Made by a program: the position numbers and the translations under genes | Notes under the pieces: generated by a model | The model's database searches: none | Told to the model about the DNA's origin: nothing | The model's input: only the letters and a program-made list of their open reading frames with translations | Origin: Clostridia bacterium | Lineage (GTDB): Bacteria > Bacillota > Clostridia > Oscillospirales > Acutalibacteraceae | NCBI GenBank assembly: GCA_017549105.1 | Contig: JAFYVN010000011.1 | Span: 1 to 64,000 of the forward strand | DNA length: 64,000 nucleotides | Direction of reading: 5' to 3' | In this document: positions 16,894 through 25,536 of the stretch, one piece after another | How the letters are laid out: each line of letters begins with the position of its first letter | How positions within the stretch are numbered: position 1 is the first letter of the stretch

Positions 16894-17256
16894 TTATTCC
16901 GGAGTAATAACACTGCTCAGATCGAGCTGATTTGCATCCGCCCAGAGTCTTTCGAGATTATAATATTCTCTGTCTTCGTGCTGGAACACGTGAACAATAA
17001 CAGTGCCGTAATCAAGAAGAATCCAGCCTGTTGCTCTGCCCTCGATATGCTCGGGAGAAACATCAAGGCGCTGCTTGATTTCATATTCAACATCGTCTGC
17101 AAGCGACTTTGTGTGGGTGTTCGATGTGCCGGAAGCGATAACAAAATAATCCGAAACGATTGTTATCTCCTCTGTTTTGATGGCAACGATATCCATTGCC
17201 TTTTTTTCGTCAAGAACCTTTGCGATTTCCAGGACGAGTTTTTCGGAATCTATCAC
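16894..17256 (-). CDS. rsfS: Ribosomal silencing factor RsfS
   Basis: A 120-residue protein of the RsfS/Iojap family, which binds uL14 and blocks subunit joining when nutrients are scarce. Family text includes KKAMDIVAIKTEEITIVSDYF, the SNTHTKSLADDVE segment and GWILLDYGTVIVHVF. Its ATG overlaps the stop of the nadD-yqeK gene by 4 nt (ATGA). The nadD-yqeK-rsfS order is the conserved Firmicutes arrangement. Confidence 0.95.
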   Translation of the reverse strand: MIDSEKLVLEIAKVLDEKKAMDIVAIKTEEITIVSDYFVIASGTSNTHTKSLADDVEYEIKQRLDVSPEHIEGRATGWILLDYGTVIVHVFQHEDREYYNLERLWADANQLDLSSVITPE

Positions 17257-18422
17257 AAAACATTATCCTTTCTGTTTTTTAGCTTAAACAACATATCGTT
17301 GTAACATTCGACCGTTGCGGGATGAATCGGTAAATCCGACGAAGCAAGCTTCAGCACGGTATACCGCGATGTGTACAGAATTGCATCCTCAAGGCTTTTT
17401 TCGGCAAGTCTGCGTACAACATTCACATCGGGATAATCTCTGTCAGCAGAAATAAAGTCCGCAACATAAACGATTTTTTCGAGAAGAGTCATATCTGCCC
17501 TGCCCGTTGTGTGCCATCTGACGGCACTGAGAATTTCTTCGTCGGTTATCATTCCGCTTTCCTTGAGAAAAGCCGCACCCGAAATCTGATGCCAGACCTT
17601 GGGATTGATAATCTCAACACGCGAAAGAGGTTCTCCCGACCTTTCGATTATTTCAAGCTGGTCTGACTTCGATGTGTTTTTGGTAACATCGTGAAGAAGA
17701 CCTGCAAGACGTGCTTTTTCGACATCCGCACCGTATTTTTCCGCAAGCACGGCGGCGCATTCGCTGACACACTCGCTGTGGTGCATCCTATAGTCATCAA
17801 GCTTTTCGGAAAGCAGCTTTCTGTAATCCGAAAGCCCGTCATCATAAAGACTGTTTTCACGGATATAATCCGCAACCTTTGGACTGATAAGAGCGGGTGA
17901 TTGCTCTCCCCTTGCTATTATTACCCGTATTTCCGTTGAACTCACCTCAAAGGGTTCAACGTCAAGCAGAATAATTCTTTCTTTCTGCTCATCGGTAAAA
18001 ACGGATAAATCGGGTACAAAGCCATTTTCTCTTGATGCGGCGCAGATATACGCAAGCTCAAGTATTTCTTCCCACAGATACCAACCCGTCAGCGTTGCGA
18101 GCATATCCGAGCCGATGATGAAATAAAGCTCATCTTCGGGATAAATCTTTTTCAGCTCACGCAGAGTTTCAACCGTGTAGCTCTTACTGCCTCTGTCAAG
18201 CTCGATTGACGATACTTCAAACCGCTCATCCTCAAATGCAAGGCGGCACATATTGAGTCTGTCTTCACCGCTTGCAAGCTTGCCCGGAAGCTTATGGGGA
18301 GGAATGCACGAGGGAATAATCAGCATCTTTTCAAATCCGAGTCTGTCTGCCGCTTCTTTTGCAAGCCTGACGTGACCCGAATGCGGAGGATTGAACGTTC
18401 CTCCGAAAATTCCGATTTTTAT
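17253..18422 (-). CDS. nadD-yqeK: Nicotinate-nucleotide adenylyltransferase fused to YqeK HD hydrolase
   Basis: One frame of about 390 residues joins two enzymes that are usually separate neighbours. The N-terminal part (1-190) is NadD, with KIGIFGGTFNPPHSGH as nucleotide-binding loop and the SSTEIR motif, making deamido-NAD from NaMN. The C-terminal part is a YqeK HD-domain protein with HHSECV, LLHDVTK and WHTTG; YqeK enzymes hydrolyse diadenosine tetraphosphate. The first ATG (18326) would delete the essential GGTFNPPH loop, and a stop lies just upstream, so initiation must occur at a non-standard codon: ATA at 18422 (6 nt after AAGGAGAG) or ATT at 18428. It overlaps rsfS by 4 nt. Confidence 0.9.
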   Translation of the reverse strand: MKIGIFGGTFNPPHSGHVRLAKEAADRLGFEKMLIIPSCIPPHKLPGKLASGEDRLNMCRLAFEDERFEVSSIELDRGSKSYTVETLRELKKIYPEDELYFIIGSDMLATLTGWYLWEEILELAYICAASRENGFVPDLSVFTDEQKERIILLDVEPFEVSSTEIRVIIARGEQSPALISPKVADYIRENSLYDDGLSDYRKLLSEKLDDYRMHHSECVSECAAVLAEKYGADVEKARLAGLLHDVTKNTSKSDQLEIIERSGEPLSRVEIINPKVWHQISGAAFLKESGMITDEEILSAVRWHTTGRADMTLLEKIVYVADFISADRDYPDVNVVRRLAEKSLEDAILYTSRYTVLKLASSDLPIHPATVECYNDMLFKLKNRKDNVL

Positions 18423-18446
18423 TGTAATCTCTCCTTATCAGAGATT

Positions 18447-19334
18447 TTATTTGAGGTTAACCTTCTTGTGCATAATGTACGATGTTACAAAGAACATAAC
18501 AACATCAAGCGCAAGGAAAGCAAAGCCGGGAGTCACTTCCATACCGAGCTGATTGCCGACAAGATATTCCGAAGGACTGAGAATACCGAAGCTGAGAGTC
18601 TTATCGTCATTGAAAACCATAACGAAGTTAACAACATCGGTCATTTTGAATGAAATCCAAAGGAAAACAAGAGCTGTTACAAAGAAAATAACGATTGAAG
18701 CAATAATTGAATGCTTCTGGAGAAGTCTGACATGAGAAACGGTAATCGAAAAATAAATAATCGAAACAAAGCTGAGGAAAATAACGAAGAACATCAGCAC
18801 GATATAAACAACATAAGCAATAATCTGATTTGTTGAGGGAAGGTCGCCCATCATAGCAAGAAGAGACTCAACAAGCGAAATCTTCTCCATGCCGATAACT
18901 TCGTCTGCGGTGTAATTCATCAGATAAATGCTTGTGAGCATAAATGCGGCATAGCTGAGAATCATCCAGCCGCCGTAAACAATAACCTTTGAGCCAAGCA
19001 GCTGATTGCTCGAAACGGGAAGAGTAAAACTCAGATAGCCTTGCGGGCTGAACAGCGATTTGAAGAAATCGTAAACAACAAAGAAAAATGTTACGAAAAT
19101 CAGAAGGAACGAAACAAGAATCGAAAGAATAATCGAAACGTTTCTTGCGGTTGAAATCTTCTGTGCAAATTCGGCGCTGATTGAGTCGCTGCCCTGAAGA
19201 GCGGCGCAGACCGCAAACACACCCACAAGGATGATTATTGCAATGTAGAATAAACTGATAACTCTTGCACTTGCAAGAAAATCGTTTTTGAGGAGCATAA
19301 AGAACTTGTTCTTCGGCTTAGAAGTTCCAGTCAA
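18447..19334 (-). CDS. ABC-2 type transporter permease
   Basis: A 295-residue membrane protein with six hydrophobic segments and an ABC-2-like SPQGYLSFTLPVSSNQLLGSK stretch after the second one, typical of permeases paired with the preceding ATPase. The start is taken as TTG at 19334, 7 nt after AAGGAGGTG and inside the last codons of the ATPase gene (17-nt overlap); the first ATG (19298) lacks a ribosome-binding site. The substrate is unknown; relatives include bacitracin-type and sporulation-delaying peptide exporters. Confidence 0.8.
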   Translation of the reverse strand: MTGTSKPKNKFFMLLKNDFLASARVISLFYIAIIILVGVFAVCAALQGSDSISAEFAQKISTARNVSIILSILVSFLLIFVTFFFVVYDFFKSLFSPQGYLSFTLPVSSNQLLGSKVIVYGGWMILSYAAFMLTSIYLMNYTADEVIGMEKISLVESLLAMMGDLPSTNQIIAYVVYIVLMFFVIFLSFVSIIYFSITVSHVRLLQKHSIIASIVIFFVTALVFLWISFKMTDVVNFVMVFNDDKTLSFGILSPSEYLVGNQLGMEVTPGFAFLALDVVMFFVTSYIMHKKVNLK

Positions 19335-20025
19335 CGCTGAACACCTCCTTAAATATATCATTGATTGTTTTTCCGCTCTGAGTGATGTTGGCAACAGTAT
19401 CCTTCATAAGAAGCGAGCCTCTGCCGATCATAACGATTGAATCAAAAATTTCTTCAACGTCCTGAATAAGATGGGTTGACATAAGAATTGTTGAACCCTC
19501 GGGACGGTTTTTGAGGATTGTTTCAAGAATAAAATCTCTTGCCGCAGGGTCAACACCGCCCATAGGCTCGTCGAGAATGTAGAGCTTTGCGTTTCTGCAC
19601 ATAACAAGCAGAAGCTGAAGCTTTTCCTGCATACCCTTTGACATGGTCTTAACCTTCTGCTTATGTGGAAGCTGGAACACATCCATCATATGCATAGCCT
19701 TTGCCTTATCGAAATCATCATAGAAATCCGCAATGTAGTTGACCGCATCGTCAGAGGTCATCCAGCTTGCAAGGTAGGTCTTTTCGGGAAGAAAAGCAAC
19801 CTTGGATTTGCTGATTTTGCCGGGCTTGTCGCCATCGATAAGAACTTCGCCCGAATAGTCATTGATAAGACCCGTAAGAATTTTAATCAGCGATGTTTTG
19901 CCGCTGCCGTTGGGTCCGAGAAGGCCGATAATCTGACCGCCTTCAAAGTCAAAAGAAACGTTGGTCAAAACCTGATGACTGCCATAGGATTTGCTTAAGT
20001 TTCTTACAGAAATAATCTGAGACAT
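19318..20025 (-). CDS. ABC transporter ATP-binding protein
   Basis: A 235-residue ATPase for the adjoining ABC-2 permease. Walker A is GPNGSGKT, the signature is MSKGMQEKL (a degenerate LSGGQ, common in the YtrB-like group), Walker B is LYILDEP and the H-loop is STHLIQD. The ATG at 20025 follows CGGGAGGTT; a GTG nine codons earlier is less likely. It is the first gene of a run through permease, nadD-yqeK and rsfS, although short gaps allow internal promoters. Confidence 0.92.
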   Translation of the reverse strand: MSQIISVRNLSKSYGSHQVLTNVSFDFEGGQIIGLLGPNGSGKTSLIKILTGLINDYSGEVLIDGDKPGKISKSKVAFLPEKTYLASWMTSDDAVNYIADFYDDFDKAKAMHMMDVFQLPHKQKVKTMSKGMQEKLQLLLVMCRNAKLYILDEPMGGVDPAARDFILETILKNRPEGSTILMSTHLIQDVEEIFDSIVMIGRGSLLMKDTVANITQSGKTINDIFKEVFSVDWNF

Positions 20026-20154
20026 TTTAACCTCCCGTTGTTTAATGGACACTTTTCCATAATTAGGATATATTATATCACTATTAATTATAAAATAAAA
20101 GACTTATTTTATTATTTTTTTAAGAATAATTAAACATTTTGTGAAGGATGGAAA

Positions 20155-20182
20155 GAAAACGGCAGACCTTAACGGTCCGCCG
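20155..20182 (-). terminator. Terminator of the small XRE gene
   Basis: CGGCAGACC/GGTCCGCCG form a 9-bp stem with one mismatch around loop TTAAC. Read on the minus strand a short T tract follows. Confidence 0.6.
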
Positions 20183-20189
20183 AAAAATC

Positions 20190-20432
20190 TTATTTAATTT
20201 CCTGCTCCAGTTTATCAAAATCCTCTGCCGAGAAGAATTCGCCGAGAGTAATTTCCAGACCGTCGCACAGCTTTTTAATTACCGTAATTGAAACATCACG
20301 TCTCGATTCATCCATCATACTGTAGACCGTCGAAGGCGTAACCCCGGAAACGGTTGCAAGTTCATTATATTTGATATTTCGTTCTTTGCATATATCCGCA
20401 AACCTTTTGACAACAATATCCTTTACCGCCAT
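20190..20432 (-). CDS. XRE-family helix-turn-helix regulator
   Basis: An 80-residue protein that is essentially one lambda-repressor-like HTH: FADICKERNIKYNELATVSG, then TPSTVYSMMDESRRDVS, with a short acidic tail. Start at ATG 20432 (MAVKDIVVKRF) gives a 6-nt spacing from GAGGTG; a GTG three codons upstream would overlap that site. It is divergent from another small XRE gene across a 99-bp region containing a GCGTATACGC palindrome. The target is unknown. Confidence 0.85.
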   Translation of the reverse strand: MAVKDIVVKRFADICKERNIKYNELATVSGVTPSTVYSMMDESRRDVSITVIKKLCDGLEITLGEFFSAEDFDKLEQEIK

Positions 20433-20473
20433 ACATTTCACCTCAAAGATATTGTAAATTTTTCTCCGCTTCT

Positions 20474-20514
20474 GCGTATACGCGCTTGCGTAATCAGAGG
20501 AGATGTTTTATAAT
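20474..20514 (+). promoter_or_regulatory. Promoter and operator-like palindrome between divergent XRE genes
   Basis: The perfect palindrome GCGTATACGC (20474-20483) adjoins TTGCGT (20486-20491), which lies 17 bp before TATAAT (20509-20514). The palindrome is placed to control both divergent genes. Confidence 0.6.
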
Positions 20515-20531
20515 TATTTTGAGGTGATATT

Positions 20532-20750
20532 ATGCAGAATAATCTCAGAAAAATAAGATTGTCAATGAATCTTTCTCAAAAGGAAGTATGCTGTGAACTC
20601 CAAAAATACGGATGCTATATTGAACGAAGCACGTACACAAAATATGAATCCGGAAGCCGAAATATTTCTTGTGAAAATTTATGTGCATTGGCAAAGGTTT
20701 TTAAAACGACCACAGACAACATACTCGGAATTTCAAATACCAAAGAATAA
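20532..20750 (+). CDS. XRE-family helix-turn-helix regulator
   Basis: A 72-residue HTH protein: LRKIRLSMNLSQKEVCCELQ followed by IERSTYTKYESGSRNIS and a C-terminal LAKVFKTTTDNILGI, the standard XRE ending. GAGGTG stands 8 nt before the ATG. The recognition-helix region differs clearly from the divergent neighbour, so the two are not recent duplicates. It has a good promoter of its own. The function is unknown. Confidence 0.85.
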   Translation: MQNNLRKIRLSMNLSQKEVCCELQKYGCYIERSTYTKYESGSRNISCENLCALAKVFKTTTDNILGISNTKE

Positions 20751-20761
20751 AATATTGGGAA

Positions 20762-20797
20762 CAAAAAAACACCCCGCTCGGCTGAGCGGGGTGTTGT
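20762..20797 (-). terminator. Terminator of the minus-strand lipoprotein gene
   Basis: A perfect 11-bp stem ACACCCCGCTC/GAGCGGGGTGT with loop GGCT. Seven T follow on the minus strand. Confidence 0.9.
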
Positions 20798-20808
20798 AAT
20801 TTCATGTG

Positions 20809-21693
20809 TTATGCTGCGTCTGCGGGTGTTGCGGGAGCAGTTCTGTCGATTGTGTATTCAACAGTGTTGCTGTAGCGGAGAGTTACGGGAACAGTGCCGA
20901 TATCGGCAAGTGAACCCTGACCTGTTACGTTTGTCTTAACGTCGATATTCTTTACATACTTGATGGTATGTACTTCGTCTGTTTCAACGTTTGCAACGAT
21001 GATAATCTGGCAGTCCTTATATTCAAGAACGGGCTTATCAACTGTGAGATATTTCTCTGCCTTCTGGAATTCAGTCATAACATCGTCTACATTGCCCATA
21101 TCGTATGCCTTCTCGATTGTTGCGGGAAGTGCGGGGGATTTGAGAGTGAGGGTAATTGTTCTCTGATTGCCTTCATCAACGCAGGTTGCGCTCTCGATAT
21201 CTTCGAGAGTAAGTGCGCTGACATAGCTTGCACCCTTAACGGGCATAAATGCAACCATATCTTCGCCGTATGCAAGCTCTGCACCGTCATTGTGGAGCAT
21301 ATAACTGTCAAGAGAAGTAATTGCTGAATTGATATAAGCATTTTCGCTGAAGGGAAGGTCGTTGCCCTCTGCATCCTTTGCCTTACCGATGCTCTTGCTC
21401 TGGCTCATATTAACAGCTGCTTTTGTGCCCTTAATCTCATTGATGTGAAGATTGAAGTATTCAAAGATTGTTGCTGTGTTAGCCTTAAGCATTTCGGGAG
21501 TGTAGGTTGTGTCTGTAATAACCTGACTCTCTTCGTCGATGCTTGTTGTGATATCGGTGGGAAGAGGAGTTTTTACAAAAATTGTTGTTGTGGTAGTTGC
21601 TTCTTCTTCACCTGTTGAGCTGCAGCCCGCAAATGAAAAGATAAATGCAACCACGAGAAGCATACTTATTGCAGCCAAAATTTTCTTATTCAT
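20809..21693 (-). CDS. Lipoprotein of unknown function (paralogue of 39471-40373)
   Basis: A 294-residue exported lipoprotein. The signal peptide ends in the lipobox FAGC, followed by a Thr-rich linker (EEEATTTTTIF). The body has a helical N-terminal half with EYFNLHINEIKG and a beta-rich C-terminal half with LEYKDCQIIIVAN and TLRYSNTVEYTI. The same arrangement recurs in the protein at 39471-40373 (VDYKDIKVQVTVA, TATYSNIKY), so the two look paralogous. ATG 21693 follows AAAGGAG; an in-frame TTG seven codons earlier is rejected. No function is known; binding of a surface ligand is a guess. Confidence 0.75.
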   Translation of the reverse strand: MNKKILAAISMLLVVAFIFSFAGCSSTGEEEATTTTTIFVKTPLPTDITTSIDEESQVITDTTYTPEMLKANTATIFEYFNLHINEIKGTKAAVNMSQSKSIGKAKDAEGNDLPFSENAYINSAITSLDSYMLHNDGAELAYGEDMVAFMPVKGASYVSALTLEDIESATCVDEGNQRTITLTLKSPALPATIEKAYDMGNVDDVMTEFQKAEKYLTVDKPVLEYKDCQIIIVANVETDEVHTIKYVKNIDVKTNVTGQGSLADIGTVPVTLRYSNTVEYTIDRTAPATPADAA

Positions 21694-21858
21694 TAGGTTA
21701 ATCTCCTTTCGCAAACAGCAAAGCAGCCGTTCTCTGCGATATTAATAGAGTAATTATATCACAGATAATGACAAATTACATCTGATTTTTGTGAAATAAA
21801 AATTTTTGTTAAAAGTAGAAAAATTTGATGTGTCGGCTTTGTTGAATTTGCCTAATTA

Positions 21859-23130
21859 TCAAACGTTGAGACCCTTTTCGTCAAAGAGGAAAAGAGTTTC
21901 AAGGCAGATATCCATACCTGCTTCGATTGTCTTGAGGTCAAGATTCTCGTGATTATCGAGTCTTGTGTGATAATATCTTGCGGGAGCGGGGTCCATAGCT
22001 GCAAAAGCAGCTGCCTTTATGCCTGTGCCGCTCTTTGAAACTGCAGCAGCATCCGTTGCACCGAGAGAAACAGATGCATAAGGTACGTCATAGCCTGCGA
22101 TTTTTGCGCCTTCTTTAACAAGCTTGCAAGCCTCTGCGCTGTTTGTAACGGTACCTGTCATATCCTTATTATAGATAGCAAGGAAATCGAAATCGTGAAC
22201 AGTATCGATTGCAACAAAAACAGTTTCAACGTCGCTGAATTCTTTGCCGTGCTTTTCGCAGAAATCCTTTGCGCCTCTGAGACCGATTTCTTCTGAACCG
22301 GTGCAAAGAGCAACTACTTCTGTGTTTTCAAAGCGGATGTTGTTATCCTGAAGGAACTTGAGAATGCCGATTGAGGAGAAGCAGCCGGTAAGATCATCGT
22401 TTGCACCTTCAACGATTCTCTTTTTATCATAGAAGAATGAAGCTGCAAGGAAAAGAACGATAAATCCGAGAGCAACATAGCTGAGGATATCCATTGCGGT
22501 TGAGTCGATGAATTCGGGCTTTACGAATGACATAACAATAGCAACAATGCTGATAACTGTGACATAAAGAACACCGAGAATTGCACCGCCGATAACGGGA
22601 ATAAGAAGCTTGGGTCCACCGTAATAGGTGAATCTCCACTCCATTGACGAGTCAGCGTGACCGGCAAAAATAATGCGTCTCTTTGTTTCTCCGCTTGCCT
22701 TACGGACACCGTAGGTATTATGCGAAGTCTTTTTGGGAAGGAACGGATCAAGAGTTTCTTTGTAGAAAAGGAACTCGGTGATTATAAAGAAAAAGCAGAT
22801 AACTGAAAGTGCAACAGATACATAAAAAAGAGGGGCGATTGCAAAAAACTGACCGAGGAACAGAAGCACGGATGCAACTGTCATAAGCACAACCGAGAGA
22901 GGAATCCAGCCGAGGAATGCCTTGGGATGAACGGTGAACGACTCGGTCTTCACTTCGTCACAGCAGGTTTTAAGCTCTTCCGCCATAAAGTCGATGCCTT
23001 TTTTCTCTTCTTCGGTACCTGCGAATCGGGGACCGATTTCCTTGCAGACCTTTTTGATTGCCCTTGCCGCATAATTCGTATACATTCTGCGCTCGGACTG
23101 ATAATTTTTTACGCTTTCGCTTGCTTTCAC
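21859..23130 (-). CDS. M28-family membrane metallopeptidase
   Basis: A 423-residue aminopeptidase-like protein whose two-zinc site is complete: AGHADS (His), EGANDDLTG (Asp), GSEEIGLRG (Glu pair), AIDTVHD (Asp) and YHTRLDN (His). Two pairs of membrane segments interrupt the peptidase fold: one pair before the first ligand (about 90-135) and one pair after it, so the catalytic domain is membrane-embedded or cytoplasm-facing. The start is a GTG at 23130, 6 nt after AAAGGAGTG, while an upstream ATG would place that site inside the gene. It is single-gene transcribed. Confidence 0.85.
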   Translation of the reverse strand: MKASESVKNYQSERRMYTNYAARAIKKVCKEIGPRFAGTEEEKKGIDFMAEELKTCCDEVKTESFTVHPKAFLGWIPLSVVLMTVASVLLFLGQFFAIAPLFYVSVALSVICFFFIITEFLFYKETLDPFLPKKTSHNTYGVRKASGETKRRIIFAGHADSSMEWRFTYYGGPKLLIPVIGGAILGVLYVTVISIVAIVMSFVKPEFIDSTAMDILSYVALGFIVLFLAASFFYDKKRIVEGANDDLTGCFSSIGILKFLQDNNIRFENTEVVALCTGSEEIGLRGAKDFCEKHGKEFSDVETVFVAIDTVHDFDFLAIYNKDMTGTVTNSAEACKLVKEGAKIAGYDVPYASVSLGATDAAAVSKSGTGIKAAAFAAMDPAPARYYHTRLDNHENLDLKTIEAGMDICLETLFLFDEKGLNV

Positions 23131-23217
23131 AGCAAACACTCCTTTCAGAATATGTGATATCGGGTTCTGCACGACCCGTTTAATTGCAAATTAATTATTA
23201 ACAATCTTCGTCTTGGT

Positions 23218-23246
23218 TTGACAAGACCGTTATTTGAATGTAATAT
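23218..23246 (+). promoter_or_regulatory. Promoter of the VanY-like gene
   Basis: TTGACA (23218-23223), a 17-bp spacer and TAATAT (23241-23246), 34 nt before the ATG. Confidence 0.75.
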
Positions 23247-23279
23247 ATAAATCGGATAAATTCCACGGAGGATACTTGT

Positions 23280-24206
23280 ATGAAAAAAATATTTATACCG
23301 ATTGTTGTTGCAGGTCTTACTGTTGCTGTTGTCTGTTCGGCATGTGCCAGAAAGTTTGATACAGAAGATATTAAAATCACATCTGCCGTTGCTCAAACTG
23401 TCACGGAATCCGAAAACCTTACCGAAGAAACAGCAACAGTTGTTTCCGAAACCGAATCGGAAGTGCCGACAGATGAAGTAACAACGGAAAAAGAAACAAG
23501 CTTTGCCGACAAAATCGCATCCGTTTTCGAAAAAACAACACAGGCGCTGACAGATGCACCCACAACGGCTCCCGTTATCTATATTGAAGATTATGAATAT
23601 GCATATGCGGGATTTCAGCCTGCCTATGCAAACATTGACATCGATGACTGGAAGATGCTTCTTGTGAACAGAGATTACATTCTTCCCGATGGATATGAAG
23701 TTGAGCTTGCGCCGAGCATAACCGATGACCCCGACAGTATGAAGCTTGATTACCGTGTTGCACCGCACTACAATGAAATGTATCTTGCGGCTCTTGAGGA
23801 CGGAATTGAACTTACTCCCGTTTCTGGCTACCGCTCGGTTGAGAGGCAGGAACGCAACTTCAAAAATAAAATTCAGAAATATATCGATGAAGGCTACAGC
23901 AAAACCGAAGCCACTCAGATGGCGGCAACAATTATTCTGCCTCCCGGCACAAGCGAACATAACGCAGGACTTGCCATGGATATCTGCAGTCTTTATCAGA
24001 GTTTTGAAAATACCGATGAATTTGCCTGGCTGAGCGAAAATGCTGCTGATTACGGATTCATTCTCCGCTATCCCGAAGATAAGCAGGATATCACAAAAAT
24101 CATTTATGAACCCTGGCACTGGAGATATGTAGGCATTGAAGCCGCAAAAGAAATGAAGGCAAGCGGTCAGTGCTTTGAGGAATATCTCGGAGTTGTAAAC
24201 AATTAA
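23280..24206 (+). CDS. VanY-type D-alanyl-D-alanine carboxypeptidase, lipoprotein-like
   Basis: A 308-residue exported zinc peptidase (M15B) that trims the terminal D-Ala from peptidoglycan stems. The N-terminus has a signal with possible lipobox CSAC, then a long Glu/Thr/Ser-rich linker to about residue 100. Catalytic motifs follow: SGYRS, PPGTSEHNAGLAMDI (zinc His and Asp) and EPWHWRYVG (catalytic Glu and zinc His). GGAGG lies 8 nt before the ATG. The stop overlaps the stop of the convergent sugar transferase. Confidence 0.93.
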   Translation: MKKIFIPIVVAGLTVAVVCSACARKFDTEDIKITSAVAQTVTESENLTEETATVVSETESEVPTDEVTTEKETSFADKIASVFEKTTQALTDAPTTAPVIYIEDYEYAYAGFQPAYANIDIDDWKMLLVNRDYILPDGYEVELAPSITDDPDSMKLDYRVAPHYNEMYLAALEDGIELTPVSGYRSVERQERNFKNKIQKYIDEGYSKTEATQMAATIILPPGTSEHNAGLAMDICSLYQSFENTDEFAWLSENAADYGFILRYPEDKQDITKIIYEPWHWRYVGIEAAKEMKASGQCFEEYLGVVNN

Positions 24207-24793
24207 ATCTTGCGTTTATTCTCCGGCTCTCCGCCTTCTGATATGTTCTCTCTTCTGAGCACAACCATAACGGTTTTAAACAAAATTTTAATATCAAGAC
24301 CTATGCTCTGTTTGTCAACGTATTCCTTGTCAAACAGGGCTTTTTCTTCGTCCGAAAGCATATCTCTGCCGTTGACCTGAGCAAGACCCGTGATACCGGG
24401 TCTGACGGAATAAACATTATATTCTTTTCTGAGCTGACGGATTTCTTTTTCTTCGGGGATAAGAGGTCTCGGACCGACAAAACTCATATCTCCGATAAGA
24501 ACATTGAAAAGTTGGGGAAGCTCATCAAGACTTGTTTTGCGAAGAAATCTGCCGCTTCTTGTAATGCATTCATCCGCCTCGGTAAGCTCGCTTGTTGCAG
24601 CAAGGCGGGTATCGTTTTTCATTGTACGGAATTTGTAAATATAAAACAGCTTGTTATCTTTGCCGACACGGTACTGCTTATATATAACGGGATTACCCGC
24701 ATCAACGGCAATAATCAAGCCGATAAGCAGGAAAATCGGTGAAAGCAGTATTATGAGCACAAGGCTCACCGTAAAATCGAATATGCGTTTCAT
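24203..24793 (-). CDS. Bacterial sugar transferase (initiating phosphoglycosyl transferase)
   Basis: A 196-residue monotopic phosphoglycosyl transferase, which moves a sugar-1-phosphate from a UDP-sugar to undecaprenyl phosphate to start a surface glycan. The re-entrant membrane helix (residues 6-32), KFRTM, the KTSLDELPQLFNV segment and RPGITGLAQVNGRD are all present. AGGTG precedes ATG 24793; a start four codons earlier is possible. The usual accompanying glycosyltransferases are absent here, so it may serve a remote cluster. galU lies 3 kb away. Confidence 0.92.
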   Translation of the reverse strand: MKRIFDFTVSLVLIILLSPIFLLIGLIIAVDAGNPVIYKQYRVGKDNKLFYIYKFRTMKNDTRLAATSELTEADECITRSGRFLRKTSLDELPQLFNVLIGDMSFVGPRPLIPEEKEIRQLRKEYNVYSVRPGITGLAQVNGRDMLSDEEKALFDKEYVDKQSIGLDIKILFKTVMVVLRRENISEGGEPENKRKI

Positions 24794-24814
24794 TTCACAC
24801 CTCATTTATGAGCG

Positions 24815-25417
24815 TTAACGTTTTGACCAGAAAACATAGTCCTCTATCAAAACTGCCCTTGCAGGCGCCCCTTCAATCCCTTCACATCTGACGGGCGGAG
24901 CAAAAAGAAAATAATTGCCGGGTTTGACCTCCGAAAGGTCAAGACCTTCGAGAATTGCTACGGAATTAAGTAAAAACGCTTTGTGCGGACCGACCTGATT
25001 GCCTTTGCATCCGACAGAATTTGAATCCGTACCGATAAGGATAAGACCTCTGTCAGCAAGCTCCTGGGCAGAGGAATCCATAAAAAACGCCTTACCGTTG
25101 CCTTTAATCAGCAGTCTTTCGCACTTTTTGGGGAAGAATCTGTCAACATATTCACCCGTGATGACCCCGTTCGGAACCTCAATAACCGTGCAAGGACCGA
25201 CAAACGGTTCAAGCGGAAGCTCGTCTATCGTTTTGCCGTCGGCAACAAAGTGAAGAGGCGAATCAACGTGGGTCGCTGTATGGGCACACGCGTGGATAAC
25301 CGACAGATTGCACGCAGAGTCCTCACCGATAACGGAGATTTGCTCCGCATACGGCTCAGGGTCTCCGGGATAAACCTCGGATGAGAAAAACTTTCTTGAA
25401 ATGTCAATCAGTTTCAT
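24815..25417 (-). CDS. Cyclase-family hydrolase (kynurenine formamidase-like)
   Basis: A 200-residue protein of the cyclase/arylformamidase family, a metal-dependent amide hydrolase fold. The signature HTATHVDSPLHF supplies the metal-binding His and Asp residues, and the start MKLIDISRKFFSSEVYPGDP is typical. The start ATG 25417 follows AAGGGTGAC; an upstream extension from 25486 is rejected because it runs back into the repeat element. There are no tryptophan-degradation genes nearby, so the substrate is open. Confidence 0.85.
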   Translation of the reverse strand: MKLIDISRKFFSSEVYPGDPEPYAEQISVIGEDSACNLSVIHACAHTATHVDSPLHFVADGKTIDELPLEPFVGPCTVIEVPNGVITGEYVDRFFPKKCERLLIKGNGKAFFMDSSAQELADRGLILIGTDSNSVGCKGNQVGPHKAFLLNSVAILEGLDLSEVKPGNYFLFAPPVRCEGIEGAPARAVLIEDYVFWSKR

Positions 25418-25433
25418 AGTGTCACCCTTGTTG

Positions 25434-25534
25434 AATGAAAAACTAAAAATGAATAATGAATAATTTCGGGCGGGCTTTGCCCGCACCCAATATAATTGCG
25501 TCGCAGACCCTTAATTTTTCATTTTTCACTAAAA
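25434..25534. repeat. Heptad-repeat palindromic element, copy 2
   Basis: The left heptads GAATGAA AAACTAA AAATGAA TAATGAA lead into a core hairpin CGGGCGGGCTTTGCCCGCACC and the same GCGTCGCAGACCCTTAA text as copy 1. The right heptads are TTAATTT TTCATTT TTCACTA. It fills the gap between prfB and the cyclase-family gene. Confidence 0.7.
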
Positions 25535-25536
25535 AT

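Noticed and set aside
17253-18326. nadD-yqeK as an N-terminally truncated pseudogene
   Set aside because: The missing nucleotide-binding loop is encoded in frame directly upstream, behind a ribosome-binding site; only the start codon is unusual.
23145-24119. 324-residue frame on the minus strand
   Set aside because: It is wholly antisense to the well-supported VanY gene, lacks a ribosome-binding site, and is rich in Cys, Phe and Arg as shadow frames are.
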